Counted from the first letter of the stretch, positions 8,655-17,906 are shown. The stretch: 64,000 nt of DNA from Thiohalomonas sp041685045 (GCA_041685045.1 JAWLGP010000005.1:1-64000); one strand, 5' to 3'. Notes: generated by a model from the sequence alone, not told the origin. Translations and numbers: made by a program.

Positions 8655-10316
8655 GTGATGCTGCAATTAGCCGGTAACGTCGCCGGGGGCGTTGGCCTGT
8701 TCCTGCTCGGCATGATGTTGATGACCGACGGCCTTAAAGTCGCGGCCGGGCGGGCGTTGCGGCACATTCTCAGTGAATGGACCCGCACCCCGCTCCGCGG
8801 GTTGCTGTCGGGAGCGCTGATCACCTCGGCGGTGCAGTCGTCCAGCGCCGTGACCGTGGCAACCATCGGCTTCGTCAACGCCGGGCTGCTCGGGTTGCTG
8901 GAGACCGTCTACGTGATCTTCGGCAGTAACATCGGCACCACCATGACCGGCTGGCTGGTGGCTTTGATCGGTTTCAAGCTCGATATCAAGGCATTGGCAC
9001 TCCCCCTCATTGCCATCGGCATGTTGCTCAAACTGACCGGGGGCGCGGGGCGGCGTGGCGCGCTCGGGATGGCGATGGCCGGCTTCGGGCTGTTCTTCCT
9101 CGGGGTCGATGTGCTGAAGGACACGTTTGAACACCTGGGTAGCGATTTCCCGATTCAGGAGTGGGCCCGCGACGATTTTCTAGGGGTAATCATCTTCATA
9201 GGGATTGGCTTCACGCTCACCCTGTTGATGCAGGCCTCTGCCGCTGCACTGGCCATCACCCTGACCGCCACCGCCGGCGGTCTGATTCCCCTGGCGGACG
9301 CTGCGGCCGTGGTGATCGGCGCCAATCTCGGCACCACCAGTACCGCGGCCCTGGCGGTGGTTGGCGCCACCTCCAATGCGCAGCGGGTGGCGGCGGCCCA
9401 CGTGCTGTTCAATCTGTTGACCGGAGTGGTCGCGGTGTTGTTGCTTGGTCCACTGGTGGCGGGTATCACCACTGCGCTGGACCTGTTCGGGGATACGACC
9501 GAACCGGTCACGGTGCTGGCGGCGTTTCACACCGTGTTCAATGTCCTCGGTGTGTTGCTCATGTGGCCGATCACGCCCCGGCTGGTCACCTTCCTGGAGG
9601 GGCGTTTTCGGCGCGCCGAGGAGGATGAAGGCAGGCCCCGTTACCTCGACAAAAACGTCGTGACCACCCCGTCGCTCGCCCTCGATGCGCTGGGCATGGA
9701 GCTCGGCCGAATCGCCAAGTTGGCCAAGGACATGGCCAAGAGTTCACTCAGCACCGAGTCGATCGCCGAGGAGCGACTCGCCAGGGACCAGCTGGTCCTG
9801 TCGCGCCTGGCCGATGCGGTGCGTCGGTTCACCGTGCAGGTCCAGCGCTCCGACCTCCCCCAGGACTTGGGCGAATCACTCCCCAACGCGATCCGCGTTG
9901 CCCGCTACTACGAAGAGGCGGCCGAAATAGCCCTACGTACGGCGTCGGTGCAGTCGCAACTCGGTGACATCGAAGATGCCGCGCTGGCAGAAACGATGGC
10001 AAACTTTCGCAGCGAATGCGTGGCCTTGATCGACTGCTCGGATCCGGCGCGGCCCGAATACACTCAAACCGAATGTGACCAAAAACTGGCGGATCTGGAG
10101 CGCCACTACCAGGCGCTCAAGGCACAACTGCTGCGTGCCGGGGCCCGTGAGCGGCTGCAAGTCCGACAGATGGTCGCGCAGCTTGACCAGTACAGTAACG
10201 TGCGGCGCATGATGGAGCAGCTCTACAAGGGGGCCGGCTACCTCTCCAGTGTCCTCGAACTCGCCGCCCGCTACCGGCAGCCGGAACCGCCAACCGCGTC
10301 CGAGGCGACTGTGTAG
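8655..10316 (+). CDS. Na+/phosphate symporter family protein (NptA type) with PhoU-like C-terminus
   Basis: This 553-aa protein has an N-terminal membrane region (about 1-310) carrying the PNaS repeat motif: ALITSAVQSSSAVTVATIGFVNAG first and LLMQASAAALAITLTATAGG second, each followed by GSNIGTT or GANLGTT. The C-terminal 220 residues are soluble and helical with PhoU-like spacing. These carriers import or export phosphate with sodium; exporter behaviour has been proposed for some bacterial members. A GTG at 8655 and an ATG at 8658 are equally possible starts; neither has a clear ribosome binding site. It is two bases upstream of the thioredoxin-like gene. Confidence 0.9.
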   Translation: MMLQLAGNVAGGVGLFLLGMMLMTDGLKVAAGRALRHILSEWTRTPLRGLLSGALITSAVQSSSAVTVATIGFVNAGLLGLLETVYVIFGSNIGTTMTGWLVALIGFKLDIKALALPLIAIGMLLKLTGGAGRRGALGMAMAGFGLFFLGVDVLKDTFEHLGSDFPIQEWARDDFLGVIIFIGIGFTLTLLMQASAAALAITLTATAGGLIPLADAAAVVIGANLGTTSTAALAVVGATSNAQRVAAAHVLFNLLTGVVAVLLLGPLVAGITTALDLFGDTTEPVTVLAAFHTVFNVLGVLLMWPITPRLVTFLEGRFRRAEEDEGRPRYLDKNVVTTPSLALDALGMELGRIAKLAKDMAKSSLSTESIAEERLARDQLVLSRLADAVRRFTVQVQRSDLPQDLGESLPNAIRVARYYEEAAEIALRTASVQSQLGDIEDAALAETMANFRSECVALIDCSDPARPEYTQTECDQKLADLERHYQALKAQLLRAGARERLQVRQMVAQLDQYSNVRRMMEQLYKGAGYLSSVLELAARYRQPEPPTASEATV

Positions 10317-10318
10317 CT

Positions 10319-10837
10319 ATGGAATCGACCCGCTGGCAAAGGGTGAAAAAGCGCCTGCCCCGGCTGGCGGCCGAGGTGCTGGTCTTCCTGGCGGTGGTCT
10401 GGGCGGTCGAGGCTTGGATGACCCGCAATGCCGTACGCGGCCCGGCACCACCGATCACAGGCGTGACCGTCGCCGGTGAATCGGTGGCGTGGCCACCCAC
10501 CTCCGGCGAGCCGTCCCTGATCTACTTCTGGGCGACCTGGTGTCCGGTCTGCCACGCCCAGCAAGGGACCATCGATGGCTTGTCCCGGGACCATCCGGTG
10601 CTGACCGTGGCGATGCAGTCGGGGGATGATGCCGCCGTCAGCCGATTCCTCGAACAAGAGCAGCTCGCCTTCCCGGCAGTCAATGATCCCGACGGTCAAC
10701 TCTCGCGCCGCTACGGCGTCATTGGCGTACCGGCCGGTTTCGTGCTCGACGGCAACGGCGACGTGCGGTTCGTCACCCGTGGCTACACGACCGGGCTCGG
10801 ACTGCGGCTGCGGCTGCTGCTTGCGAATTGGCTGTGA
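10319..10837 (+). CDS. Membrane-anchored thioredoxin-fold protein (ScsD/TlpA-like)
   Basis: The 172-aa protein has one N-terminal membrane helix (about 18-34) that places a thioredoxin fold in the periplasm. The active site is FWATWCPVCHA with Cys75 and Cys78; a cis-Pro loop follows at GVIGVPAGFVLD. The layout matches ScsD-like disulfide oxidoreductases linked to copper tolerance or cytochrome maturation. It is coupled to the phosphate symporter gene by position only; no scs partners are present, so its redox partner is unknown. Confidence 0.85.
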   Translation: MESTRWQRVKKRLPRLAAEVLVFLAVVWAVEAWMTRNAVRGPAPPITGVTVAGESVAWPPTSGEPSLIYFWATWCPVCHAQQGTIDGLSRDHPVLTVAMQSGDDAAVSRFLEQEQLAFPAVNDPDGQLSRRYGVIGVPAGFVLDGNGDVRFVTRGYTTGLGLRLRLLLANWL

Positions 10838-10844
10838 CTCTGTA

Positions 10845-11792
10845 TCACCCGCACTCCTCGCCCTCTTTCACTGCCTCCGGGGAACCGGGGCTGCCGAGCG
10901 AGGCGAGCGCCAGCTGCCGCTCCAGCCACTGGACGACCCGCTTCGCCGAATACTCCGCCTTCTCCCCGCGCAGCAGCAGGTGCAGGCCGTCCGGGTAGCC
11001 GGTGAGGTTGACGGGCCCGCCCATCTCGGCGGCGAGCTGGCGCACGGCTGGCGCCGGGATCAGCGGGTCACGTTCGCCGTAGAGGATCAGCGCGGGTAGA
11101 TGCATCTCGGTGGCGCGGGCGGCGGCGGACGCCATCATCCCGAGCACACCGTCGAGCACGTCCAGGCGGGTGTGGCGGATGATCAGCGGGTCACGGGCGA
11201 GCGCACGGATCACATGGATGTCGTCGGTGACCATCAGGCGGTCGTTCTGCGGGAGTTTCGCCATCGGCAGCAGGAAGGCCGCGACCTGGACCAGCCAGCG
11301 CTCGGCGCGCGGGAGGTCATCGGGGCCGATCACGGCGGGTGCACTGAGGACAATGCCGTCGACCGGCAGCGCGGGGCGCTGGGTGAGGGTGATGACCGCT
11401 ACCGCCGCCCCCATGCTCTCACCGAACACGAACAGCGGGGCACCAGGATGGCGGGAGGCCGTCTGTCGGACGAAGTCCTTCAAGTCTTCGGTGAGCGCGC
11501 CGGCTCCGGGCCACTGACCGCGATCCGGGTTGCTGCCGAATCCGCGTTGGTCATAGCTGTACAGGGCGAAGCCGGCCGCGGCGAGGGCCTCGCCCACTTC
11601 GGCGAACGCCCCCTTGTGGTCGTTCATGCCGTGGACACCGATCACCACCGCCTTGGGCGCGGCCGTCGGGCGCCAGCAGGCCACGGTGGGCATCTGTTCG
11701 TCACCGGCGACATCCTGCGCCGGCGGCGACACCGAGCACGCACCCAGCCACAGCGCGGCGAGCACAATCATGCACAGTTTGATGGCGGACAC
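10845..11792 (-). CDS. Alpha/beta hydrolase lipoprotein, lysophospholipase-like
   Basis: The 315-aa product has a lipoprotein signal ending in the lipobox LGAC (Cys19). The hydrolase core shows VIGVHGMNDHKGAF, YDQRGFGSNPDRGQW, the nucleophile elbow FGESMGAAVA, a late Asp in LILYGERDPLIPA and a His in YPDGLHLLLRGEK. The pattern is that of monoacylglycerol lipase/PldB-like serine hydrolases (Hydrolase_4). It would be anchored to the envelope and could cleave lysophospholipids or monoacylglycerols; the substrate is inferred only. It converges with the upstream plus-strand thioredoxin gene. Confidence 0.88.
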   Translation of the reverse strand: MSAIKLCMIVLAALWLGACSVSPPAQDVAGDEQMPTVACWRPTAAPKAVVIGVHGMNDHKGAFAEVGEALAAAGFALYSYDQRGFGSNPDRGQWPGAGALTEDLKDFVRQTASRHPGAPLFVFGESMGAAVAVITLTQRPALPVDGIVLSAPAVIGPDDLPRAERWLVQVAAFLLPMAKLPQNDRLMVTDDIHVIRALARDPLIIRHTRLDVLDGVLGMMASAAARATEMHLPALILYGERDPLIPAPAVRQLAAEMGGPVNLTGYPDGLHLLLRGEKAEYSAKRVVQWLERQLALASLGSPGSPEAVKEGEECG

Positions 11793-11890
11793 TCCTTGTC
11801 CAACCGGTTCCCACAGGAATAGGTGGGGGCTGCTGGCCCGTCAAGGGCAACTCGGGTGGCAGCTTCAGCGCGCGTGTCGAATACGGGGGA

Positions 11891-11947
11891 GAGAACCGCA
11901 TCGCTGTTGGTCGCGATTGGTGCGGTTCGCTGCGCTCACCACACTGG
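11891..11947. repeat. Single copy of the GGTGCGGTTCG palindromic repeat family
   Basis: GAACCGCATCGC and GCGATTGGTGCGGTTC form an imperfect inverted repeat, followed by the same CTCACCACAC string that occurs in the tandem array at 5125-5424. The element touches the stop codon of the phosphotransferase gene. Confidence 0.65.
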
Positions 11948-13441
11948 CTACTTGGGCTTGGCCAATGCGGATTCCAGGCGGTCGCAGAAGGTGCGCAGGG
12001 CCGTGATGCGGGCGTGGCGTTTGTCGTTACCCTCGACCAGGGTCCAGGGCGCGTATTCGGTGCTGGTCCGCTCGACCATGTCGACGACGGCATGCTCGTA
12101 GGCCGCCCACTGCTCCCGGTTGCGATAATCCTCCTCGGTGATCTTGTGCTGCTTCCAGGGAACCTGCCGGCGCGCCTCGAAGCGGGCAAGTTGCTCGTCC
12201 TTGTCGATGTGAATCCAGAATTTCAGTAGCAGAATGTCGCTTTCGGTAAGCTGCTCTTCGAAGTCGTTGATCTCGGCAAAGGCTCGCATCCACTGATCGT
12301 GGTTGGCGAAGCCCTCGACCCGCTCGACCAGCACCCGGCCGTACCAGCTGCGATCGTAAATTACAGTGTTGCCGGCACGCGGAACATGGCGCCAAAAACG
12401 CCAGAGATAGTGGTGGGCGCGCTCTTCGTCGGTCGGAGCGGCGATCGGAATGACCTGATAGCTACGGGCATCCATGGCCGGCACGATGCGACGGATGATG
12501 CCGCCCTTGCCGGCGGCATCCCATCCCTCGAACACCAGCAGGCTGGATAGCTTGCGATGGTGGGCCTCGCGTGCGAGGCGGCCGAGTCGCGCCTGGTACT
12601 TGTCCAGCTCCGCCTTGTAGTGCTTCTTCGTGAGTGATTTGCCGAGGTCAAGACTGCCGAGCAGCGTATTGGCGCGCGGCACGATGGGGTCGTGCGGTGA
12701 TGGATCGACACTCGGATTCGGTTTTTGCTCGGCGAGTGCCAGTCGCTTGTTGATGCGCTCCAGAATATGTTGGCCGACGGTCAGGTTGCGGTAGCGGGCA
12801 TCAGCCCCCTCGACGATGATCCACGGCGCCTCGCCGGTGCTGGTCTCGCGGAGTGCGCGCTCGGCAATGGAGCGGAATCGGTCGTAGAGCTTCAGGTGCT
12901 TGCGATCCTGTTCGGTGACCCGCCAGGCGGTCTCTTCACTCTGTTCGAGCGCCTTCAAGCGCTGCTTCTGATCGTCTCGCGACAAGTGCAGCCAGAATTT
13001 GATGATCAGCGCGCCGTCATCCACCAGCGTCCGCTCGAAGGATTTCACCCGGTGCAAGCGACAGTCGAGCTCCGCTTCGGAGATCTCCTCACGCACGTGT
13101 TGGGCAATCGGGTCGCTGTACCAGGAGCCGACGTAGAGGCCGATACTGCCTTTGGGCGGAAGCGAGCGCCAGAAGCGCCAGTACTCGGGGCGTTCGCGCT
13201 CTTCGTCGCTGGGTGCGCCGAAGGCGAAGGCGCGCAAATAGCGTGGGTCCATCCATTCATTGAGCAGGTTGAGGGTGTCGCCCTTACCGGCACCGTCCAC
13301 TCCGGAGATGAGAATGAGGACCGGGAAGTCGGACTTTGACAGCGCCTGCTGTGCCTGCAGCAACCCGATCCGCAATGCCGGCACCTTTTCCTTGAACTCA
13401 GCCTTGCTGATTCGGTTGCCTACCTCCGCGACTTCGAACAC
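11948..13441 (-). CDS. pap: Polyphosphate:AMP phosphotransferase (two-domain PPK2)
   Basis: The 497-aa protein contains two PPK2 domains in tandem, the arrangement of polyphosphate:AMP phosphotransferases that make ADP from AMP and polyphosphate. The N-terminal domain has the P-loop SGVDGAGKGDT (about 47-56); the C-terminal domain has FEGWDAAGKGGIIRRI and the lid/Walker B segment YDRSWYGRVLVERVEG, with the DxRxY-type and TDEERAHHYLWRFWRH motifs. It is cytoplasmic. Its gene stands alone, between a repeat element and a divergent lipoprotein gene. The assignment is strong; which domain is catalytic (usually the C-terminal one) is family knowledge. Confidence 0.93.
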   Translation of the reverse strand: MFEVAEVGNRISKAEFKEKVPALRIGLLQAQQALSKSDFPVLILISGVDGAGKGDTLNLLNEWMDPRYLRAFAFGAPSDEERERPEYWRFWRSLPPKGSIGLYVGSWYSDPIAQHVREEISEAELDCRLHRVKSFERTLVDDGALIIKFWLHLSRDDQKQRLKALEQSEETAWRVTEQDRKHLKLYDRFRSIAERALRETSTGEAPWIIVEGADARYRNLTVGQHILERINKRLALAEQKPNPSVDPSPHDPIVPRANTLLGSLDLGKSLTKKHYKAELDKYQARLGRLAREAHHRKLSSLLVFEGWDAAGKGGIIRRIVPAMDARSYQVIPIAAPTDEERAHHYLWRFWRHVPRAGNTVIYDRSWYGRVLVERVEGFANHDQWMRAFAEINDFEEQLTESDILLLKFWIHIDKDEQLARFEARRQVPWKQHKITEEDYRNREQWAAYEHAVVDMVERTSTEYAPWTLVEGNDKRHARITALRTFCDRLESALAKPK

Positions 13442-13541
13442 GGCACCACCTCCCCGTTACCTGAACAGGTACTTTAACGGCTGCACGTACCAAGGTGGAA
13501 GCCGCCATGCCGCAAGAAAAACGGCCGTCGAGGACTCGTTA

Positions 13542-13571
13542 TTGTCCGTGACGTCCATCAATCGGTATCAT
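13542..13571 (+). promoter_or_regulatory. Possible sigma-70 promoter for the small lipoprotein gene
   Basis: TTGTCC (13542-13547) and TATCAT (13566-13571) are separated by 18 bases. The downstream ATG at 13627 has GAAAGGGAG as ribosome binding site. The -35 box matches the consensus at four of six positions. Confidence 0.4.
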
Positions 13572-13626
13572 TTCCGAGCGGCACACCGTTGTCGCCGATC
13601 ATCCTAACAAGAAAGGGAGTCTTTCT

Positions 13627-14019
13627 ATGAAGCGTTCGTTTTGGGCCGTCCTGCTTGCCGTTGCCGTTTTGGGGCTGGCCGCTTGCCGTACGTCGCCTGT
13701 TTACAACGTGGACCAATCCACGGTCGTGTCCGCTACCAGCAAGGCGGTCGATTCCGCGGAAGTAAAAAAGGCGATCATCGTTGCCGGGGCCGGTCTGGGC
13801 TGGCAGATTCGACCGGTTTCGGACGGCCATCTGCTCGGCACGCTGTTTTTGCGCGACCACATGGCACAGGTAGACATCCACTACACGCCGAGTTCCTACA
13901 GCATCCGTTACAAGGACAGCAAGAACCTGAAGTACGACGGCACCAACATCCACAGCAACTACAACGGTTGGGTCCAGCGTCTGCAGCAAACGATCAACGC
14001 CCAGTTGGCTGCGATGTAA
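13627..14019 (+). CDS. Small lipoprotein of unknown function
   Basis: The 130-aa product has a signal sequence ending in the lipobox LAAC (Cys20) and a mature part of about 110 residues with YNVDQ, KAIIVAGAGLGWQIRPV and HYTPSSYSIRYKDSKNL. The pattern of alternating polar beta-strands and a C-terminal amphipathic helix suggests a compact alpha/beta fold. I recognise it as a conserved type of envelope lipoprotein but cannot name a function. It is monocistronic with its own start region and ends at a strong hairpin. Confidence 0.8.
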   Translation: MKRSFWAVLLAVAVLGLAACRTSPVYNVDQSTVVSATSKAVDSAEVKKAIIVAGAGLGWQIRPVSDGHLLGTLFLRDHMAQVDIHYTPSSYSIRYKDSKNLKYDGTNIHSNYNGWVQRLQQTINAQLAAM

Positions 14020-14026
14020 GGTTTCG

Positions 14027-14046
14027 GGCGGGGCGTCAGCCCCGCC
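14027..14046. terminator. GC-rich hairpin between convergent genes
   Basis: A perfect 8-bp stem GGCGGGGC / GCCCCGCC encloses a GTCA loop. It lies between the lipoprotein stop and the end of the convergent polyene-like operon. There is no T-run, so termination is possible but not certain. Confidence 0.45.
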
Positions 14047-14054
14047 AACTCCCT

Positions 14055-14786
14055 TCAGGGGTTATCGGCGCGATTTGCCAACAATACTCGCGCCAGGCCC
14101 TGCGGGTACATCCCCCGACAGATCAGTTTCCAGGCCACCATACGTACGATACGCGCAATGTCCCGCACGGGGCGGAAGTGGCTCGGACGGGCATCTTCCG
14201 GATAACACGATGCGATCGGGACAGTGGCAAAGCTGCTGCCAGCGCGGGCCAACTCGATCAGGATTTCACTTTCAAAGACGAAACCGCCGCCGAGGCGCTC
14301 GGGAATGAGGGATAGTGCGGCCGCCGGATAGAGCCGAAAGCCGGATTGGGTGTCGCGGATGGCGCATCCTGCCGCCCAGGAGACCCAGAAATCGGCGAAA
14401 CGATTGGCGAACAGCCGTGCCTTCGGGGCTTTGTGGGTGTCGCGCAAACGGGCTCCAATGATGACGCATCCCATGCGACGTTCGGCTTCCGCCATCAGCT
14501 GCGGAATGTCCTCCGGGGCATGCTGGCCGTCGGCATCCAATGTGATTACCCTGTCGGCGCCCGCCGTCAGCGCCCGCTGCATACCGCGCCGGAGACTGGC
14601 ACCCTTGCCCAGATTGCGTTCATTTTGCAGCAGTTCCAATTCGAGCCCTTTCAACTGCCCGGCCGTATCGTCGGAGGAACCATCATCGACGACGATGACG
14701 TCGACGCCCTGCTCCAGGGTGCGGGAGACCACGTCGCGGATCGTGCGGTGCTCATTGAAGGCGGGGATTACCACCGTTGTGCGCAT
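14055..14786 (-). CDS. Family 2 glycosyltransferase, DPM1-like; last gene of the polyene-like operon
   Basis: The 243-aa enzyme has the GT-A signature: VVIPAFNEHRTI at the N-terminus, VDDGSSDDT (34-41) and the metal-binding LDADGQH (Asp84/Asp86). There is no transmembrane C-terminal extension beyond a few hydrophobic stretches, so it resembles short dolichyl-phosphate-mannose-synthase-like transferases. The ATG at 14786 overlaps the ketoreductase stop (TGATG), which fixes this start. In aryl-polyene clusters a GT2 domain, often fused to an acyltransferase, is thought to attach a head group; here the two are separate genes. Donor sugar and acceptor are unknown. Confidence 0.85.
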   Translation of the reverse strand: MRTTVVIPAFNEHRTIRDVVSRTLEQGVDVIVVDDGSSDDTAGQLKGLELELLQNERNLGKGASLRRGMQRALTAGADRVITLDADGQHAPEDIPQLMAEAERRMGCVIIGARLRDTHKAPKARLFANRFADFWVSWAAGCAIRDTQSGFRLYPAAALSLIPERLGGGFVFESEILIELARAGSSFATVPIASCYPEDARPSHFRPVRDIARIVRMVAWKLICRGMYPQGLARVLLANRADNP

Positions 14787-15505
14787 CAGACCATCGCTCC
14801 GTTGATGCCAATGCACTGCCCGGAGATGTAGCCGGCGACATCGGAGGCGAGAAAACCGACCAGCGCTGCCACCTCCTCGGGGGTACCGGCCCGCTGTGCC
14901 GGTACCAGTTGCTTGATGGTCGCGCGATCGAATACCTGTTCAGTCATGGTGCCGGCGATGATCCCGGGGGCCACGGTGTTCACGGTGATGCCGCGGGACG
15001 CCAACTCGAGGGCCAGCGACTTGCCGGCCGCATGCAGTCCCGCCTTGGCGGCGGCGTAGTTGGCCTGACCGCGGTTTCCAAGCACGGCTGCGACTGAGGA
15101 CAGGTTGATGATCCGGCCCCAACGAGTACCCATCATTGCCATCAACAGCGGGCGGGTCACGTTGTAAAAACCGTTGAGGGAGACGTCGATGACCCGATGC
15201 CACTGTTCCGGACTCATTCCCGCCAGCGGCGCATCGGCATGGGTGCCGGCATTGTTGACCAGCACCTGGATGGGGCCGTTTGCCAGTTGCTGCTCCAGGG
15301 CGGCGGCACAGGCGGCCGTATCGGTCACGTCGAACGCCAGTGCCTCGGCGCTCCCGCCTGCGTTGGCAATGGCGCCTGCAATCCGCTGTGCCTGTTCGAG
15401 GCGACTTCCGGCGTGCACAATGACGTGAAAGCCGTCGGCACCCAGGCGCCGGCAGATGGCCCCGCCGATGTCGCCGCTGCCGCCGGTTACCAGGGCGCGC
15501 TTCAT
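14786..15505 (-). CDS. 3-oxoacyl-ACP reductase, FabG-like (ketoreductase of the cluster)
   Basis: This 239-aa short-chain dehydrogenase has the cofactor motif TGGSGDIGG (7-15), NNAG (84-87) and the catalytic set Asn111, Ser137, Tyr150 and Lys154 (NYAAAKAG). It would reduce the beta-keto group formed by the cluster ketosynthase on the ACP, using NADPH. It corresponds in position and type to the KR of aryl-polyene clusters (ApeQ-like). It overlaps the dehydratase by four bases and the glycosyltransferase by one. Confidence 0.9.
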   Translation of the reverse strand: MKRALVTGGSGDIGGAICRRLGADGFHVIVHAGSRLEQAQRIAGAIANAGGSAEALAFDVTDTAACAAALEQQLANGPIQVLVNNAGTHADAPLAGMSPEQWHRVIDVSLNGFYNVTRPLLMAMMGTRWGRIINLSSVAAVLGNRGQANYAAAKAGLHAAGKSLALELASRGITVNTVAPGIIAGTMTEQVFDRATIKQLVPAQRAGTPEEVAALVGFLASDVAGYISGQCIGINGAMV

Positions 15506-15969
15506 GTATTCTCCCCTCTCGTACTTTCGCCGGATCGGCGGCGGCCGATCACGGTGGCCCGCGCCTCGGCGACAGGCCGTTCTCCGCTGTGTACCGTGAA
15601 TTGGTAAATCAGGTTGTTCCCTTCCGCGGCCAGCATTTCGGCACGTACCATCAAGGGGTCTTCGAGGTCGTCGAGACGGGCGACGTGCAACACGGCGTGG
15701 CGCAGGGCTGCGAGGTACCCGCCGGCATTGGTTTCGCCGCGCCGATGGGCCAGAAGTCCGCCGTGAACCGCCATTGCCTGGGCTCCGTACTCCAGGGCAT
15801 GCACCGCAGCCAGGCGCCCTCGGCTGCGCAGTGGATTGCCGAGCAAACGGTGGCTCTCGCTGATACAGCAGACGGTGGTCGCATCCCAGGCGACAATCTT
15901 ATCGAGCAGGCACATGCCGCCGCTGTGCGGCACGAGATCTTTCACCTGCTCCTCAATCAAAGAGCGCAT
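15502..15969 (-). CDS. Hotdog-fold 3-hydroxyacyl-ACP dehydratase, ApeP-like
   Basis: The 155-aa protein starts at 15969, where GGAGGT stands five bases upstream; a longer frame exists but has no such site. The segment LVPHSGGMCLLDKIVAWD and VHALEYGAQAMAVHGGLLA are characteristic of the small dehydratase-like proteins found in aryl-polyene and xanthomonadin clusters. These are hotdog-fold proteins that act with a second hotdog enzyme (here at 21656-21949). Whether this one or its partner is the active dehydratase is not decided by sequence. Confidence 0.82.
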   Translation of the reverse strand: MRSLIEEQVKDLVPHSGGMCLLDKIVAWDATTVCCISESHRLLGNPLRSRGRLAAVHALEYGAQAMAVHGGLLAHRRGETNAGGYLAALRHAVLHVARLDDLEDPLMVRAEMLAAEGNNLIYQFTVHSGERPVAEARATVIGRRRSGESTRGENT

Positions 15970-16733
15970 TGCACCTCCACCATGAGGTCGTCGAGATACG
16001 GAAGCGTAACCGTCCGCGAGTCGCCGCACGCGATGGCGGATAGCAGCGGCAGCGCTCGTGCTGCCGGGTTGCCCTGGCGCAGCCCTTCCAAGTCCCCCGA
16101 CAGGCGAGTCTCCTCATTCCGGGTCGTCGCGATCCGGAGTCGTGACATGGCATCGGCCGACGGCTCCGCTGTCAGCACCAGTGCGACCGCAAAGGGGGCC
16201 TGTGTCGGACAAAACCGGTCGAGCGGCGGCGGCGCCGGATGGTCGTAGGCAACCAGCAGGGTGGGGCACTGCTCCACAACGCAGGTGGAAGCCGCCTCCA
16301 GCAGGCCGGCGGCGAAGCTCCCGTGCCAGGTGGAGAGGCTGGTTGAAGCACCGTTGGAACCGCTGCCGATGGACCAGTACCCGGCCGGCGCATTGTGGAC
16401 CGAGTTGTGGAAATGGGTGGGCGATACCGGGCGCCCCGGCAGCGCCAGCGCACTGCATAGCCGGTCGGCGATCTCGAGGTCGCCGTCGGCGGACGCGAAA
16501 ACCGCGGCCGGTGACTTCTCCCCATTTCCCGTCATCGCTTCGCTAGCCGCTTGCAGCGCCAGCTTGATGGTGGCCGTGGTGCGTCGCCGTTCGTTGGGGG
16601 GCAGCATGGCGGGCTGGTAGCGGGGCAGCGGTTCCGGCCGGTACGGGGCTTCTCCGCGGAGTACCGTGGCCGCCTGGGACCAGCCGGCCAGGCCGGGGGC
16701 GACGACACCGAGCGCGCGCAGGTAGACCTTCAT
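15957..16733 (-). CDS. Chain-length-factor-like beta-ketoacyl synthase subunit, lacking the active-site Cys
   Basis: This 258-aa protein is a short thiolase-fold protein of the type called ketoacyl-synthase N-terminal family 2 (ApeC-like). The nucleophile region reads GASTSLSTWHGSFAAGLLEA, so the usual Cys is missing and the HGT and GHxxGAAG motifs are absent. In type II systems such a partner forms a heterodimer with the active KS and limits chain length. Its start overlaps the KS stop by four bases and its end overlaps the dehydratase start, so the three genes are translationally coupled. Confidence 0.82.
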   Translation of the reverse strand: MKVYLRALGVVAPGLAGWSQAATVLRGEAPYRPEPLPRYQPAMLPPNERRRTTATIKLALQAASEAMTGNGEKSPAAVFASADGDLEIADRLCSALALPGRPVSPTHFHNSVHNAPAGYWSIGSGSNGASTSLSTWHGSFAAGLLEAASTCVVEQCPTLLVAYDHPAPPPLDRFCPTQAPFAVALVLTAEPSADAMSRLRIATTRNEETRLSGDLEGLRQGNPAARALPLLSAIACGDSRTVTLPYLDDLMVEVQCAL

Positions 16734-17902
16734 CCGGCGCGTCTCTCGAAAATCAGGCTGCAATTGTTGCCGCCGAAACCGAACGAGTTGCTCATGGCGT
16801 AGCGCAGCGAAGCCTCGCGGGGTGTCTGCAGCACGTTCAGGTTGAGCGCGGGGTCAAGTTGTCGGCAATTGAGGGTGGCCGGTAGAAACGCGTTCTCAAG
16901 AGCCAATAACGTGAAAATGGCTTCAGTGATGCCGGCCGCACCCAGGGTGTGTCCGGTCCAGCCCTTGGTCGAACTGCAGGACACTTGGTTGCCAAACAGT
17001 CGACTGACCGCGCAATCTTCGGCCCGATCGTTGGCGGGCGTCGCGGTTCCGTGCAGATTGATGTAGTCGATAGCGGCCGGATCGAGGTGGGCCCGTTGCA
17101 AGGCGTCGGTCATGGCTGCCAACGCGCCGGCCCCCTCCGGGTGTGGCGTGGACATGTGGTAGGCATCGCTGCTTTCACCATAGCCGGCGAGTCGAACCGC
17201 GCTGTCGCTGTCGCGCTCGAGGAGGGCGAAGCCGCCGGCCTCGCCCAGGCTGATGCCGTTGCGCTCCACATCCCATGGCCGGCACGGGTCGGCCGAGATG
17301 AGTTCCAGTGAGTTGAAGCCGTACAGCGTGCTGTAACAGAGCGAGTCGACACCCCCGACCACAGCGGCATCGCACAGTCCGGCGTCGATGAACCTTCGCG
17401 CCGCCGCGAACACCTTTGCGCTGGAGGAGCAGGCCGTGGAAACGGCTTGGGCCGGGCCCGCGAGCTTCAGCTCCTGCCGCGTGTAATCGGCCACGGAATA
17501 GATGTTATGGGTTTCCCGAAAGCGGAAATCCGGAAGCTCACTGCCTTGGCGCGAACGGTATGCCGTTTCGGTCGTCAGGATCCCGGCGGTACTGGTGCCG
17601 ACAAATACACCGATGCGCTCCGCGCCCCAGTGCTGGCGGGCCTTGTCGACCCGTTCGGCGAAACCGTCGCAGTGGATTGCCCGTCGGGCCAGTCGGTTGT
17701 TGCGACAATCGTAGGGAGCGAGTTCACCAACGATCGGTTCGTCGAGCCCGTCGACCAGGCCATACCACGTGGTGAGCGGGTCGCTGTCGCTCTGCCATGG
17801 CGTCAGCCCGCTGCGGCCGTTGCGGAGAGCATCCAGTGAGGCGCGGTGCCCGTCCCCGAGGGCGTTGACCAGGGCATAGGCGGTGATAGCAAGTGGTTGC
17901 AC
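16730..17902 (-). CDS. Beta-ketoacyl-ACP synthase (KAS II-like) of the cluster
   Basis: The 390-aa condensing enzyme shows the full Cys-His-His set: STACSSSA (Cys158), LHGTATPAND (His283) and GWTGHTLGAAG (His317), plus the C-terminal NSFGFGGNN. It would extend an aryl or acyl starter on the ACP with malonyl units, together with the chain-length-factor-like subunit. The GTG at 17902 (VQPLAITAY...) best matches normal KS N-termini and lies five bases beyond the MMPL stop; GTG 17935 is an alternative. No ribosome binding site decides between them. Confidence 0.9.
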   Translation of the reverse strand: MQPLAITAYALVNALGDGHRASLDALRNGRSGLTPWQSDSDPLTTWYGLVDGLDEPIVGELAPYDCRNNRLARRAIHCDGFAERVDKARQHWGAERIGVFVGTSTAGILTTETAYRSRQGSELPDFRFRETHNIYSVADYTRQELKLAGPAQAVSTACSSSAKVFAAARRFIDAGLCDAAVVGGVDSLCYSTLYGFNSLELISADPCRPWDVERNGISLGEAGGFALLERDSDSAVRLAGYGESSDAYHMSTPHPEGAGALAAMTDALQRAHLDPAAIDYINLHGTATPANDRAEDCAVSRLFGNQVSCSSTKGWTGHTLGAAGITEAIFTLLALENAFLPATLNCRQLDPALNLNVLQTPREASLRYAMSNSFGFGGNNCSLIFERRAG

Positions 17903-17906
17903 GTCG